Shown in pieces: positions 43,241 through 51,649 of a stretch of 64,000 nt of DNA (the stretch's first letter is position 1; the number at the start of each line of letters is the position of its first letter). The DNA is taken from assembly GCF_900089605.1 (NCBI RefSeq), contig NZ_LT594324.1:6448001-6512000 (forward strand), in the 5' to 3' direction. Both the position numbers and the translations under genes were made by a program. Under the pieces are notes generated by a model. The model was not told where the DNA came from and searched no databases. It worked only from the letters and a program-made list of their open reading frames with translations. The DNA comes from Micromonospora narathiwatensis. Lineage in GTDB: Bacteria; Actinomycetota; Actinomycetes; Mycobacteriales; Micromonosporaceae.

Positions 43241-45054
43241 CGATCGCACCACGGCTCGGTGGTCGCGCTGGTCACGGCACCCGAGCGGGCCGCGGTCACC
43301 GTCGCCGACGCGGTCACGCACCGCCCCGCCGACGGGTACGGCTCCGTCCACAGCTCGAACGGCTGCCCGGCCGCCCGCTGCCGGACGCCGGGCCCGCCGG
43401 CCTGAACCGACAGGTCGATCGCCCAGGTGTCGCCGCCGGTCGCCACGTTGTCCCGGTACTGCTTCCACACCCACACGTACGCCATCGTGGCGCGGCAACT
43501 CGGTGACCAGAACTGCTTGACCGAGATGGCCCGCAGGCCGCCCGCGTATCCGTAGGCCGAGGCGCCGATCTGGTAGGCGTCGCCGTAGCAGGGGCCGGGC
43601 GGGGCGTCGTCCTGGCTGGCTCTGCGGGGCACCGCCGTGCCGATGATCGCGGTGTCGAGCCGCCGGCCGGCCACGGTCAGCTCCAGCAGGCCCCGGACCG
43701 GCCCGGTCGTCCTTGGCACGACCACCAGCCGCACCTCACACCGCGCGCCCGGACCGAGCCGGTGCGACCCGCACCCGTCCGCGACGATCCGCAGGTCGTC
43801 CCGGGACGGCCCGCCCACCGTCACCCTGCCCACCGAGACCGGGTGGTCGGCGCGGTTGCGCACGGTCACCACCCGCACCGCCGACTCGGAGTTCAGCGTC
43901 AGGTCACCGAGCGCCAACCGATCAGGCAACGTGACGGGAGCGGGCGCCGGCGGGGCCTGCGAGTATCCGGTGGTGAGCACCGCCACCCCGGCGGCGAGCA
44001 GGCCGACCGACCGGCGCAGCGCGTGTCGACGTACGCCGGACGGTTGCTCGACGGTCGCGGACAGCGCGAGGGCCGCGCGCCGCCGCGCGGACAGCGACGG
44101 CGCCGGCGTGAGCCCCGGGGCCGTCGCCGCCGCGACGTCCTTGGGCGCGGCCACGTCGCCGAGCACGAACGGGGTCTCCGGCACCCCGGCCGCCGCCTGC
44201 GCCGCCCGCAGCTCCGCGGCGAACCCGGCGGCCGAACCAGGGCGGCACGCCGGGTCCTTGGCCATCGCGCGCTCCAGCGCGGCACACACCTCGTCGGGTA
44301 CGCCGAGCGGGCGCAGGTCGGGCACCGGGTCGGTGGCGATCCGGCGCAGCAGCGACGTCGGCTCCTCGTCCGTGGGGGCGAAGGCCGGTGCGCCGCGGAT
44401 CCAGTGCAGCACGGTCGAGGCCAGCGCGTAGACGTCAGCGGCCACCGAGGCCGGCTCGCCCCGCAGCACCTCCGGTGCCGCGTGCAGCACGCTCGCGGTG
44501 ACCGAGGCCCGTACCCCGGGCCGCTGGGTCCGTGCCCGGGCCTGGCCGAAGTCGGCCAGCTTCACCTCCCCGTACCCGGAGACGAGGACGTTCTCCGGCT
44601 TCACGTCGCGGTGCAGGATGCCCGCCCGGTGGGCGGTCTCCAGGGCGCCGGCCACGGCGATCCCCCCGGCGACGGCCTCCCGCCAGTCACCCGCCGTGCC
44701 GTCACGCAGTCGATCGCCGAGCGACCCGCCCTCCTCGTACGCCATCAGCAGGTACGGGTTGCCTGCGGCGGTACGGCCGGCCTGGTGCAGGGTGACGATG
44801 TGCGGGTGGTCGGAGAGCCGCCCCAGCGTCTGCAACTCCCGTTCGAAGCGGGCGCGGGACGGGCCCGCCCAGTCGGCGGCGAGCACCTTGACCGCGACCC
44901 AGCGGGAGTAGTCGGTCTGCCAGGCCCGGTAGACCACGCCGAACCCGCCCCGCCCGACCTCGACCGCGTCGGTGCACCCGTCGATCCCAAGGGCGACATC
45001 CGGGTCGGAGCCGAACTCCGGGCGTCGTGTCACGAACCGCTCACTGTGGACCAT
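43237..45054 (-). CDS. Transmembrane Ser/Thr protein kinase with Cys-containing ectodomain
   Basis: The 605-aa protein has a Hanks-type kinase domain with GRGGFGVVY (34-42), Lys56, HRDVKPEN (148-155), DFG (168-170) and APE (193-195). A juxtamembrane stretch and one membrane helix (about 347-365) follow. Residues 374-475 resemble an ASH/choice-of-anchor beta domain (GPGARCEVRLVVVPRTTGP). Residues 489-603 form a Cys-containing domain with QIGA, GGLRAISVKQFW, AYVWVWKQYRDN, FELW and a final TTEPWC. The last domain is also found alone in the secreted protein at 45808. The kinase thus looks like a receptor signalling through the overlapping FHA-HTH gene. A leaderless-type -10 box lies just before the ATG. 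Confidence 0.93.
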   Translation of the reverse strand: MVHSERFVTRRPEFGSDPDVALGIDGCTDAVEVGRGGFGVVYRAWQTDYSRWVAVKVLAADWAGPSRARFERELQTLGRLSDHPHIVTLHQAGRTAAGNPYLLMAYEEGGSLGDRLRDGTAGDWREAVAGGIAVAGALETAHRAGILHRDVKPENVLVSGYGEVKLADFGQARARTQRPGVRASVTASVLHAAPEVLRGEPASVAADVYALASTVLHWIRGAPAFAPTDEEPTSLLRRIATDPVPDLRPLGVPDEVCAALERAMAKDPACRPGSAAGFAAELRAAQAAAGVPETPFVLGDVAAPKDVAAATAPGLTPAPSLSARRRAALALSATVEQPSGVRRHALRRSVGLLAAGVAVLTTGYSQAPPAPAPVTLPDRLALGDLTLNSESAVRVVTVRNRADHPVSVGRVTVGGPSRDDLRIVADGCGSHRLGPGARCEVRLVVVPRTTGPVRGLLELTVAGRRLDTAIIGTAVPRRASQDDAPPGPCYGDAYQIGASAYGYAGGLRAISVKQFWSPSCRATMAYVWVWKQYRDNVATGGDTWAIDLSVQAGGPGVRQRAAGQPFELWTEPYPSAGRCVTASATVTAARSGAVTSATTEPWCDR

Positions 45055-45063
45055 CGCCGTCGA

Positions 45064-45069
45064 ATGCTA
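45064..45069 (-). promoter_or_regulatory. -10 box for the kinase operon
   Basis: On the minus strand TAGCAT ends nine bases before the kinase ATG at 45054, leaving at most a 2-4 base leader. This implies a near-leaderless transcript for kinase and FHA gene. Confidence 0.45.
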
Positions 45070-45133
45070 CCGATAGGCCGCGACGCGCTCATGTCCCGTT
45101 CCCGCCTCCGTCACCCGCCGTCACCCGGAACGC

Positions 45134-45169
45134 CGACGGTCCGCGCCCTGAGCAGGGCACGGACCGTCG
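45134..45169. terminator. Hairpin terminator downstream of the SapA-like gene
   Basis: Arms of 10 and 5 bp (45134-45143 plus 45145-45149 against 45154-45158 plus 45160-45169), with one mismatched pair, enclose a 4-base loop. It separates the SapA-like gene from the kinase operon. Confidence 0.8.
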
Positions 45170-45210
45170 ATATCAGTTCCGGCAGGGACTGCGCCGTCCC
45201 CGTTGTCAGG

Positions 45211-45687
45211 TCAGCCGCAGTGGACGCCGGTGTAGCCCTGACCCGAGCCTCCGCCGGACGTGTCGAAGCCGCCGACGATGTCGATGCAGTTGTGCGGGGC
45301 GTAGACGTAGACCGGCCCGGCGTACTGGGTGAAGTGCTGGCCCGCCTTGTCGCCGTCCCGCACCCAGGTGCCGCCGCTCGGGCGGGCCCCGACGTAGATG
45401 TCCCAGGCGCTCTTGATGACGCTGTCGTTCGTGCGGGCGATGACGCAGTTGTAGCCGTTCGAGCTGTTGTAATAGACGTCGATGTAGCCCCCGGGCAGGG
45501 TCCGCCATTCGATGGTCCAGGACTTCAGGAACCCGTAGGAGCTGCCGCAGTAGTTGGTCCGGGGGATGGCGTTGGCCGGACCGGCCGAGAGACCCACCAG
45601 GCCGCTGGTGGCCAGCGCGACAGCGCTGAGCATGGCGGCGGCGCGGGTACGCAGGGTGCCGGCAGAGGCGCGGCGCGAGTTCGACAT
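45211..45687 (-). CDS. Secreted SapA-like (spore-associated protein A family) protein
   Basis: The 158-aa precursor has a signal peptide (to about residue 40, ending GPANA). A mature beta-rich domain follows with NYCGSSYGFLKSW, GGYIDVYYNSSNGYNCVIART, FTQYAGPVYVYAPHNCIDIVGGF and GVHCG. This pattern of paired Cys and NSSNG-x-NCV matches spore-associated protein A-like proteins of actinomycetes, whose role is not established. AGGAAGGA precedes the ATG. It is transcribed on its own between two hairpins, so it is a separate unit beside the kinase operon. Confidence 0.85.
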   Translation of the reverse strand: MSNSRRASAGTLRTRAAAMLSAVALATSGLVGLSAGPANAIPRTNYCGSSYGFLKSWTIEWRTLPGGYIDVYYNSSNGYNCVIARTNDSVIKSAWDIYVGARPSGGTWVRDGDKAGQHFTQYAGPVYVYAPHNCIDIVGGFDTSGGGSGQGYTGVHCG

Positions 45688-45762
45688 GGACGTCCTTCCT
45701 GGTTGGGACGGTTGACGTGGACGTGACCGCGGTGACGGCCAGCACGGCGGCTGACGCCGTCT

Positions 45763-45794
45763 CGGGGCCGACCGGGTCGACCCGGCCGGCCCCG
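45763..45794. terminator. Hairpin terminator after the small secreted protein gene
   Basis: Arms of 8 bp (45763-45770, 45787-45794) and an inner 14-base palindrome (45772-45785) form a long GC hairpin, 14 bases beyond the stop at 45808. Confidence 0.75.
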
Positions 45795-45807
45795 CCCCCT
45801 TAGACGG

Positions 45808-46236
45808 TCAGCAGACGGTGCTGGTCGAACCGCCCGTCCCGTTCAGGTAGCCGGTGACGTGGGTGCAGTGCATCCAGGTCGGGGCCGGGGCGCCCCACAG
45901 CTCGGAGCGGGTGGTCTTGGTCGCCTGACCCACCCCGTAGTCCGTGCCGCTGTCGGAGTGATCGATGACGTGGACGTAGAGGTCCCAGTTCGAGTGGGTG
46001 TTGCGGTACTGCTCCCACACGTAGATGTAGGCGTAGTTGGCGCTGCAGCCGTAGTACTGCTTGACCGAGGCCGCCTCCATCCCGCCGACCGTCAGCACCC
46101 GGGTCGTGCCGATCTGGCGGACGCTGGAGCAACTGGCCGGCGTGCTGGCCAGCGCCGGGGACGCGTTGACCAGCACGGCGGCGCCGGCGGCGAGGACGGC
46201 GGTGGTGGTGGCGAGGGTACGGCGGAGCGTCGACAT
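45808..46236 (-). CDS. Small secreted protein sharing the ectodomain of the adjacent kinase
   Basis: The 142-aa precursor has a signal peptide (STLRRTLATTTAVLAAGAAVLVNASPALA). The mature domain of about 110 residues runs CSSVRQIG, GGMEAASVKQYYGCSANYAYIYVWEQYRNT, WDLYVHV, SELW, CTHVTGYL and TSTVC. Motif for motif it follows the last 115 residues of the kinase (SVKQFW, AYVWVWKQYRDN, FELW, final Cys). The role is unknown. As a free copy of a receptor domain it could compete with the receptor, associate with it, or be a related structural protein. The ATG at 46236 is chosen to fit the signal peptide; an upstream frame start at 46278 is unlikely. Confidence 0.8.
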   Translation of the reverse strand: MSTLRRTLATTTAVLAAGAAVLVNASPALASTPASCSSVRQIGTTRVLTVGGMEAASVKQYYGCSANYAYIYVWEQYRNTHSNWDLYVHVIDHSDSGTDYGVGQATKTTRSELWGAPAPTWMHCTHVTGYLNGTGGSTSTVC

Positions 46237-46309
46237 CAGGCCCTGCTTTCTCTGGTGATCCCGTCGCCAGAGAGACAACCAGGGGCGGGACGCGGCCGAC
46301 AGGTGACGA

Positions 46310-46333
46310 AACGGGGAGGGTTTGCTCCCCGTT
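46310..46333. terminator. Hairpin terminator after the 4-TM protein gene
   Basis: Nine-bp perfect arms (46310-46318, 46325-46333) with a 6-base loop, touching the stop codon of the minus-strand gene. Confidence 0.7.
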
Positions 46334-46743
46334 CACCCGTTCTTGCGAAGACCGGCGAACTGCAGGCCGGTGAAGCCGGCGACCACGACCGCCTGCACGA
46401 TCACCAGCGCGGTGCCGAGGCCGGACAACGGGAACCAACCGGCGATGGGCAGTTCGACGCTCACCACCACCCAGGCGGCGTTGACCGCCATCACGGCGCC
46501 CACCGCGGCCCTGCTCACCCTCGGCCGGGCGGCGATGATGAGCAGGGCGGCGGCCCAGGCGACCAGGAACACCCCGACCGGATAGAGGAGGACGGAGGGC
46601 AGGCCGAACATCTCACCGACGACCGCCGCGACGACGACGCAGACGACTCCGATGGCACCGGAGCCGATCGCATCCTGCTTCAGGGCGAAGCGCAGCAGTT
46701 TGGCGTCGGTGGCAGGGTGGACGTTGCTGGCGACGGTGGCCAT
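46333..46743 (-). CDS. Four-helix integral membrane protein of unknown function
   Basis: The 136-aa protein has four membrane helices: IGSGAIGVVCVVVAAVVG, VLLYPVGVFLVAWAAALLIIA, AAVGAVMAVNAAWVVVSVEL and LVIVQAVVVAGFTGLQFAGL. Short charged loops and a basic C-terminus (LRKNG) suggest both ends inside. GAAGGGA precedes the ATG. No family function can be assigned. It is divergent from the LuxR regulator gene. Confidence 0.75.
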   Translation of the reverse strand: MATVASNVHPATDAKLLRFALKQDAIGSGAIGVVCVVVAAVVGEMFGLPSVLLYPVGVFLVAWAAALLIIAARPRVSRAAVGAVMAVNAAWVVVSVELPIAGWFPLSGLGTALVIVQAVVVAGFTGLQFAGLRKNG

Positions 46744-46828
46744 CTCGATGGTCCCTTCGTAGTGCTGGCGTGCGGTTGATCACGAAGCTACGGAGGAGCG
46801 CGTCAGGCCGAATCAGTCACGATGACGG

Positions 46829-46834
46829 TAGGTT
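46829..46834 (+). promoter_or_regulatory. -10 box of a probable leaderless LuxR transcript
   Basis: TAGGTT ends six bases before the GTG at 46841, matching the leaderless spacing seen elsewhere in the window. Confidence 0.45.
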
Positions 46835-46840
46835 CCGGAC

Positions 46841-49516
46841 GTGTTGTACGGACGAGCCGGGGAGCAAGCGAAGGTCGAGCGACTCCTGGCGGAGGCCAGG
46901 GCTGGCCGGAGCGGAACCCTGGTTGTCCGAGGCCCGGCGGGGATCGGTAAGTCCGCGATCCTGAACCATGCCGCCGAGCGGGCGGAGGACATGCGCGTGT
47001 TACGCGGCGTCGGTGTCGAGTCCGAGGCCACGTTGCCCTTCGCCGCACTCCACCTGCTCCTGCGTACCGGTCTCGGCCGGATCCACCTGCTGCCCGACGC
47101 GCAGGCCGCCGCCCTCAACGGCGCCCTCGGGTTGGGCGACATCGCTCCGCGCAGCCGGTTCCTGGTCGGGCTGGCCACGCTGAGCCTGCTCGCCGACCTC
47201 GCCGGAGATGGCGCGCTGCTCTGCCTCATCGACGACGCACAGTGGTTCGACCAGGCGTCCCTCGACGCGCTGATGTTCGCCGCCCGCCGCCTCGAGGCCG
47301 AAGGCGTCGTCATGATCTTCACCGCCCGCGAGGGTTTCCCTGCCGTCGGGCTGCCCGAGCTCCGGCTCAGCGGGCTGGACGGCGCAGCCGCCGCCGCCCT
47401 GCTCCCCGCCGACCTTCCACCCCAGGTGCGAGAGCGCCTCATCGAGGAATCGGACGGCAACCCGCTGGCGCTCATCGAACTGCCCGCCGCGCTCAGCGCC
47501 GAGCAGCGGGCGGGACGACTGTCACCGGTTGGTGCGATGCCCGTCGCCGCCCGGGTCCAGGACGCGTTCCAAGCACAGATAGCCGCGCTTGCCGAGCCCG
47601 CACGAACCGCGCTGCTGATCGCGGCGGCGGACGGCTCCGGTGAGCTGGAGACGCTGGTAGCCGCAGGAGCCACCCTCGACGGGCTGGGAGCGGCTGAGCA
47701 GAACCGGCTGATCGAGATCGCCGGAGACGCGGTCGGCTTCCGGCACCCCCTCATCAGGGCTGCCGCCTACCAGAGCGCGCCGACCGCCCGGCGCCTTGCC
47801 GTACACCGGGCCCTCGCCGACGCGCTCACCCGCTCGTCGGCCATCGACGCGGCCGACCGGCGAGCGTGGCACCTGGCCGCCGCCGTGCTCGGTCCCGACG
47901 AGGGCATCGCCCGGGAGTTGGCGCAAGCGGCGGAGCGGGCCCGTAGCCGTGGGGGCCACACCGCGATCGCGGCCGCCTACGAGCGGGCCGCCGAGCTAAG
48001 TGTTGACCCGATCCGACGATCCGGACGACTGGCTGCGGCCGCGCTGGCCGCAAGCGACGCCGGGCTGATGGATCGGGCTGCCCGGCTCGCCGACCGCGCC
48101 ACACCCGATGTGGACGACCCGGAGATCACCGCCGCGCTGGTCCAGGTACGCGCCCATCGCGAATTCGAACTGGGCACACCACTCGCGGCGGGCCGGATCA
48201 TCATGGACGGCGTCCCCCGCGTGGCCGCCCGCTCCGCCGAGCGAGCCACCTGGCTGCTCGTGGAGGCCATCCGCTGCGCCTGGTTCGCCGGGGACACAAC
48301 GCTGGCGGAGGAGGCCGCCGCCGGACTCCGTGCGCTCCCCGCGATCGAATCGCCGCTGGTCACCGGGGCGCTCGGGCTGGCCCGCCTGTTGGCCGGGGAC
48401 ATCGACGGTGGAGTCCCGCTCATGAGCGAGGCGGTGGACGAACACCGGCGGGCCGGGCTGGGGGTGCCCGGACTGACCTTCACCGCCGCGCTGTCATTCG
48501 CGCTGGGCCGCGCCGCCCTCGCCGCGGAGATCACCGGCGGCGTCGTGACGGACTGCCAGCAGAGCGGGATGATCGGCTGGCTCGCCCACGCGCTGCAGGA
48601 TCACGGGCTGGCCCTGGGCCGGCTCGGCCGCTACGGCGAGGCCACCGCAACGCTCAACGCAGGGCTGCGACTGGCGACGGACCTGGGCCACGAGCACCGG
48701 GTGAGCTACCTGACGTGCACCCTCGCCTGGGTCCTCGCACACCTCGGGGATCGGCAGGGATGCCGCGCGAGGGCCGAAGAAGGCGTGGCGAACGCCGACA
48801 AGCAGGGCATGATTCTCGCGGCGTCCACCGGGCGCTGGGCACTGGGCGTGCTGGAACTCGGCCTGGGCCGGCCGGACGCAGCCCTCCGGCAGTTGCAGGC
48901 CATCCCGGTCACCAGCATCGCCGTCCTGTCCGCCCCGGACCAGGTCGAGGCCGCGATTCGCAGCGGCCAGCCGGAACTGGCACAGGAGCCGCTCGCCCGC
49001 TACGTCGCCTGGGCGCGGCAGGTCCGTCAACCGCCGTCGGACGCGATCGCCCTGCGCTGCCGCGCTCTCGTCCAGGAGGACGAAGCGCATTTCGCGCAGG
49101 CCGTACACCTGCACGGCGACGCTCAGCCGTACGAGCTGGCGAGGACGCGGCTCGCCTACGGTGAGTGGCTGCGGCGGGCACGACGGCGGGCAGATGCCCG
49201 CGTGCAGTTGCGGGGCGCACTGGAGATCTTCGATCGACTCGGTGCGCAGCTGTGGGCCGAACGCGCCCGCGCGGAGCTGCGCGCCACCGGAGACGTGCCG
49301 GCGGCGCCGCGCCAGGCCGGTGACCCGCTCAGCGTGCTCACCCCGCAGGAACGCCAGGTCGTACGGCTGGCGGCTGGCGGCGCGTCCAACCGCGACATCG
49401 CCGCGCGGCTCTTTCTCAGCCCGCGGACCGTGGGCTACCACCTCTACAAGGCGTTTCCCAAACTCGGGGTCACATCCCGAGCCCAACTGGCGGCGATCGC
49501 ACACCTTCCCGACTGA
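46841..49516 (+). CDS. LAL-type LuxR regulator with N-terminal AAA ATPase
   Basis: The 891-aa protein belongs to the large ATP-binding LuxR regulators. The Walker A motif GPAGIGKSAIL lies near residue 31 and Walker B in LCLIDDAQWFDQASLDAL. A long helical TPR-like region follows. A C-terminal LuxR HTH (about 826-885) has LTPQERQVVRLAAGGASNRDIAARLFLSPRTVGYHL. Such proteins commonly control antibiotic, sugar or morphogenesis genes after ATP and ligand binding. The GTG start fits a leaderless promoter (TAGGTT six bases upstream). The adjacent ECF sigma gene begins 85 bases downstream. Confidence 0.93.
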   Translation: MLYGRAGEQAKVERLLAEARAGRSGTLVVRGPAGIGKSAILNHAAERAEDMRVLRGVGVESEATLPFAALHLLLRTGLGRIHLLPDAQAAALNGALGLGDIAPRSRFLVGLATLSLLADLAGDGALLCLIDDAQWFDQASLDALMFAARRLEAEGVVMIFTAREGFPAVGLPELRLSGLDGAAAAALLPADLPPQVRERLIEESDGNPLALIELPAALSAEQRAGRLSPVGAMPVAARVQDAFQAQIAALAEPARTALLIAAADGSGELETLVAAGATLDGLGAAEQNRLIEIAGDAVGFRHPLIRAAAYQSAPTARRLAVHRALADALTRSSAIDAADRRAWHLAAAVLGPDEGIARELAQAAERARSRGGHTAIAAAYERAAELSVDPIRRSGRLAAAALAASDAGLMDRAARLADRATPDVDDPEITAALVQVRAHREFELGTPLAAGRIIMDGVPRVAARSAERATWLLVEAIRCAWFAGDTTLAEEAAAGLRALPAIESPLVTGALGLARLLAGDIDGGVPLMSEAVDEHRRAGLGVPGLTFTAALSFALGRAALAAEITGGVVTDCQQSGMIGWLAHALQDHGLALGRLGRYGEATATLNAGLRLATDLGHEHRVSYLTCTLAWVLAHLGDRQGCRARAEEGVANADKQGMILAASTGRWALGVLELGLGRPDAALRQLQAIPVTSIAVLSAPDQVEAAIRSGQPELAQEPLARYVAWARQVRQPPSDAIALRCRALVQEDEAHFAQAVHLHGDAQPYELARTRLAYGEWLRRARRRADARVQLRGALEIFDRLGAQLWAERARAELRATGDVPAAPRQAGDPLSVLTPQERQVVRLAAGGASNRDIAARLFLSPRTVGYHLYKAFPKLGVTSRAQLAAIAHLPD

Positions 49517-49600
49517 CGCCATCCTCGGCGGAGCATGCTGGCCCGTACAACCGTTTCCGACCGGCGGCCGTCTGTAGGGGGGACCGACGGAGGTAACCGG

Positions 49601-50110
49601 ATGCCCGACGCTTCGGAACAGGAATACGTCGAGTACATCAGCGCGCGGCTGCCGATGCTGCACCGGCTGGCGTACTCGCTGTGCGGCGACAGCGACCAGG
49701 CCGACGATCTGGTGCAGGAGACAGCGGTCCGGCTCTTCGAGCGCTGGTCCCGGGCGTCACGTGCCGACCAGATCGACGCGTACGTCAGGACGATCCTGGT
49801 GCGGCTGTTCCTGGACAGCCAGCGCAAGGGCTGGTGGCGGATCCGGCTCTTCGCCGCGCCTCCGGACGTACGCCGCACCGAGGACCACGGCACCGAGGAT
49901 CGGACGGTGCTGCGCGACGCGTTGGCGAAGGTGCCGCCGCGTCAGCGGGCCGTCCTGGTCCTGCGATTCCTGCACGACCTGTCGGTGGACGAGGCGGCCC
50001 GCGTCCTGGGCTGCTCGGCCGGCACGGTGAAGAGCCAGACCGCGCACGGCGTTGCCGCGATGCGCCGACTGCTCGGCGACCGGGATTTGATGGAGACGGG
50101 AGCGCTGTGA
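49601..50110 (+). CDS. ECF-type (SigE-like family) RNA polymerase sigma factor
   Basis: The 169-aa protein has region 2 with LPMLHRLAYSLCGDSDQADDLVQETAVRLFERW and region 4 with ALAKVPPRQRAVLVLRFLHDLSVDEAARVLGCSAGTVKSQTAHGVAAMR. This is the two-domain layout of ECF factors, near the actinobacterial SigE-family group. The ATG at 49601 has CGGAGG about six bases upstream. Its stop overlaps the start of the next gene (TGATG), which encodes a membrane-anchored protein likely to be its anti-sigma partner. Confidence 0.93.
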   Translation: MPDASEQEYVEYISARLPMLHRLAYSLCGDSDQADDLVQETAVRLFERWSRASRADQIDAYVRTILVRLFLDSQRKGWWRIRLFAAPPDVRRTEDHGTEDRTVLRDALAKVPPRQRAVLVLRFLHDLSVDEAARVLGCSAGTVKSQTAHGVAAMRRLLGDRDLMETGAL

Positions 50111-51366
50111 TGACATCAGATGAGAAGCATTTCGCCGAACTGCTGCGCCAGCTCGACGACGGACCCGACCGCCCGGCTCGCGTGGACCTGGCCACGGCGG
50201 TACGCGAGGCACGCCGCCGCCGTCGCAACCGCCGTACGCTGACCGCTTCGGTCGCCGGGTTGGCGACGCTGGCGGCGGTGGCGGTGCCGCTGGCCGTACG
50301 GGCCGGTCAGCCGGCCGAGCAGGGGCCGCCGATGGCGGCGGGTACGCCGACCAGCGCCAGCACTCCGCCGCCGGCCGGGCCAACCACCTGCACGGTCGAG
50401 TTGCTGCCCATCCCCGGCGGGTACGGCAAGAGCGTGGTCACCGGCGGCGACCCGACCGGCCGGTACCTGCTCGGCCGCTCGTACCCGAACGACGGCTTCT
50501 CGCACCCGGTGATCATTTGGGACGGCGACCATGCCCAGGAGGTGCGGCTGCCCGGTACCGACCAGCAGTTGGTCGACGTCAGCCCGTCCGGCATCGCCGT
50601 CGGTGCCGCCTGGACCGGCGGCCGGCCGCAGCCGTACGTGGTGCGGTCCGGCAGGGCCACCCGGCTGCCCGGGGTGACGGCGGGCGAGGCGAGGGCGATC
50701 AGTGACGACGGCCGGATCGTCGGGGCCCGGCAGGACGGCGACCGGCAGCTGCCGGTGCTGTGGTCCGGGCCGGACAGCCCGGCCGTCGACCTGCCGGTGC
50801 CCGGCCCGACGTGGCAGGGGAGCGCCGTCGGCGTCGACTCGGACGGCACGGTCGTCGGCAAGGTCCAGAACGGTCCACACGGCAGGTTCCAGGCGGCCGT
50901 CTGGCGCTCCGGCGGGAAACCCGAGCTGCTACCGCTACCGCAGGTCACCGGCGGCACGGCGACCGACTTCGTGCCCAGATCGTTCAAGGGTGGGTGGATC
51001 ACCGGCACGACACTCGGAGGCGAGGGCGGCGCAGACCGCAAGGATCCAGCAGCGCATGGCCCGGGGCAGTCGCATGCTGTCCGCTACCACCTGGCCCGCG
51101 GCGAGTACGTGCCCTTGCCGGCCGAACTCATCGTGGACTCAGGCAACGGCCAGGGCTGGGTGGTCGGCTCAATCAACTTCACCGACGCCGCATTCGTGAC
51201 CGACGCCGGGCTCGTGCGGCTGCCGGACCTCGACGGGCGCACCGGCCGGTACGGCGCGATCGCGGTGAGCCTGAGCGATGACGGGCGGGTGATCGGCGGC
51301 CAGCTCGACACGAGGCCGGGCGGGCGGGACGCCGTTATGCGCGCGGTCCGCTGGCGCTGCCACTGA
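50110..51366 (+). CDS. Membrane-anchored repeat protein, candidate anti-sigma factor
   Basis: The 418-aa protein has a cytoplasmic N-terminus of about 40 residues (MTSDEKHFAELLRQLDDG and a run of Arg). One membrane helix follows (TLTASVAGLATLAAVAVPLAV, about 42-62), then an exported domain of about 340 residues. That domain repeats motifs like VSPSGIAVGAAW, ISDDGRIVGARQ, VDSDGTVVGKV and LSDDGRVIGGQL, the HAF-type beta-propeller repeat. The N-terminal part is the size of a sigma-binding segment but lacks the HxxxCxxC of zinc anti-sigma factors. Coupled to the sigma gene (TGATG), so a signal-sensing anti-sigma role is likely (inference). Confidence 0.78.
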   Translation: MTSDEKHFAELLRQLDDGPDRPARVDLATAVREARRRRRNRRTLTASVAGLATLAAVAVPLAVRAGQPAEQGPPMAAGTPTSASTPPPAGPTTCTVELLPIPGGYGKSVVTGGDPTGRYLLGRSYPNDGFSHPVIIWDGDHAQEVRLPGTDQQLVDVSPSGIAVGAAWTGGRPQPYVVRSGRATRLPGVTAGEARAISDDGRIVGARQDGDRQLPVLWSGPDSPAVDLPVPGPTWQGSAVGVDSDGTVVGKVQNGPHGRFQAAVWRSGGKPELLPLPQVTGGTATDFVPRSFKGGWITGTTLGGEGGADRKDPAAHGPGQSHAVRYHLARGEYVPLPAELIVDSGNGQGWVVGSINFTDAAFVTDAGLVRLPDLDGRTGRYGAIAVSLSDDGRVIGGQLDTRPGGRDAVMRAVRWRCH

Positions 51367-51372
51367 CCGGCC

Positions 51373-51407
51373 CTCCGGCGCCCGGGGGAAGCACCCGGGC
51401 GCCGGAG
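51373..51407. terminator. Strong hairpin terminator after the sigma/anti-sigma operon
   Basis: Perfect 14-bp arms (51373-51386, 51394-51407) with a 7-base loop, starting seven bases after the stop. Confidence 0.9.
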
Positions 51408-51595
51408 CCGTCCTACGAGCACCAGCCGACACCGCTGACTAGGGCCTCCTCGTGTACTGGTTCACCTTCCGGCTCCCCTTCCATGACGCCGTCAAGGAGC
51501 ATCCCGGTGTGGTGGACCTTTATCAATACGTGGTAGGCGGATCCACGCCGTGACCGCGTCCACCGCGTTGACCCCGCCGCGCGGACAGCATGACC

Positions 51596-51632
51596 TGGCG
51601 GGTTGTGGCCGGTGACCGACCACAACCCGCCA
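51596..51632. terminator. Hairpin terminator of the ABC export operon
   Basis: Perfect 13-bp arms (51596-51608, 51620-51632) with an 11-base loop, 18 bases beyond the permease stop on the minus strand. The 180 bases between this and the preceding hairpin hold no supportable gene. Confidence 0.85.
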
Positions 51633-51649
51633 AGCCGCCGAACGCCCGG

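Noticed and set aside
39245..43405. Plus-strand frame of 1386 codons opposite the subtilase and FHA genes
   Set aside because: It is antisense to genes with complete catalytic motifs and shows no family signature or ribosome site.
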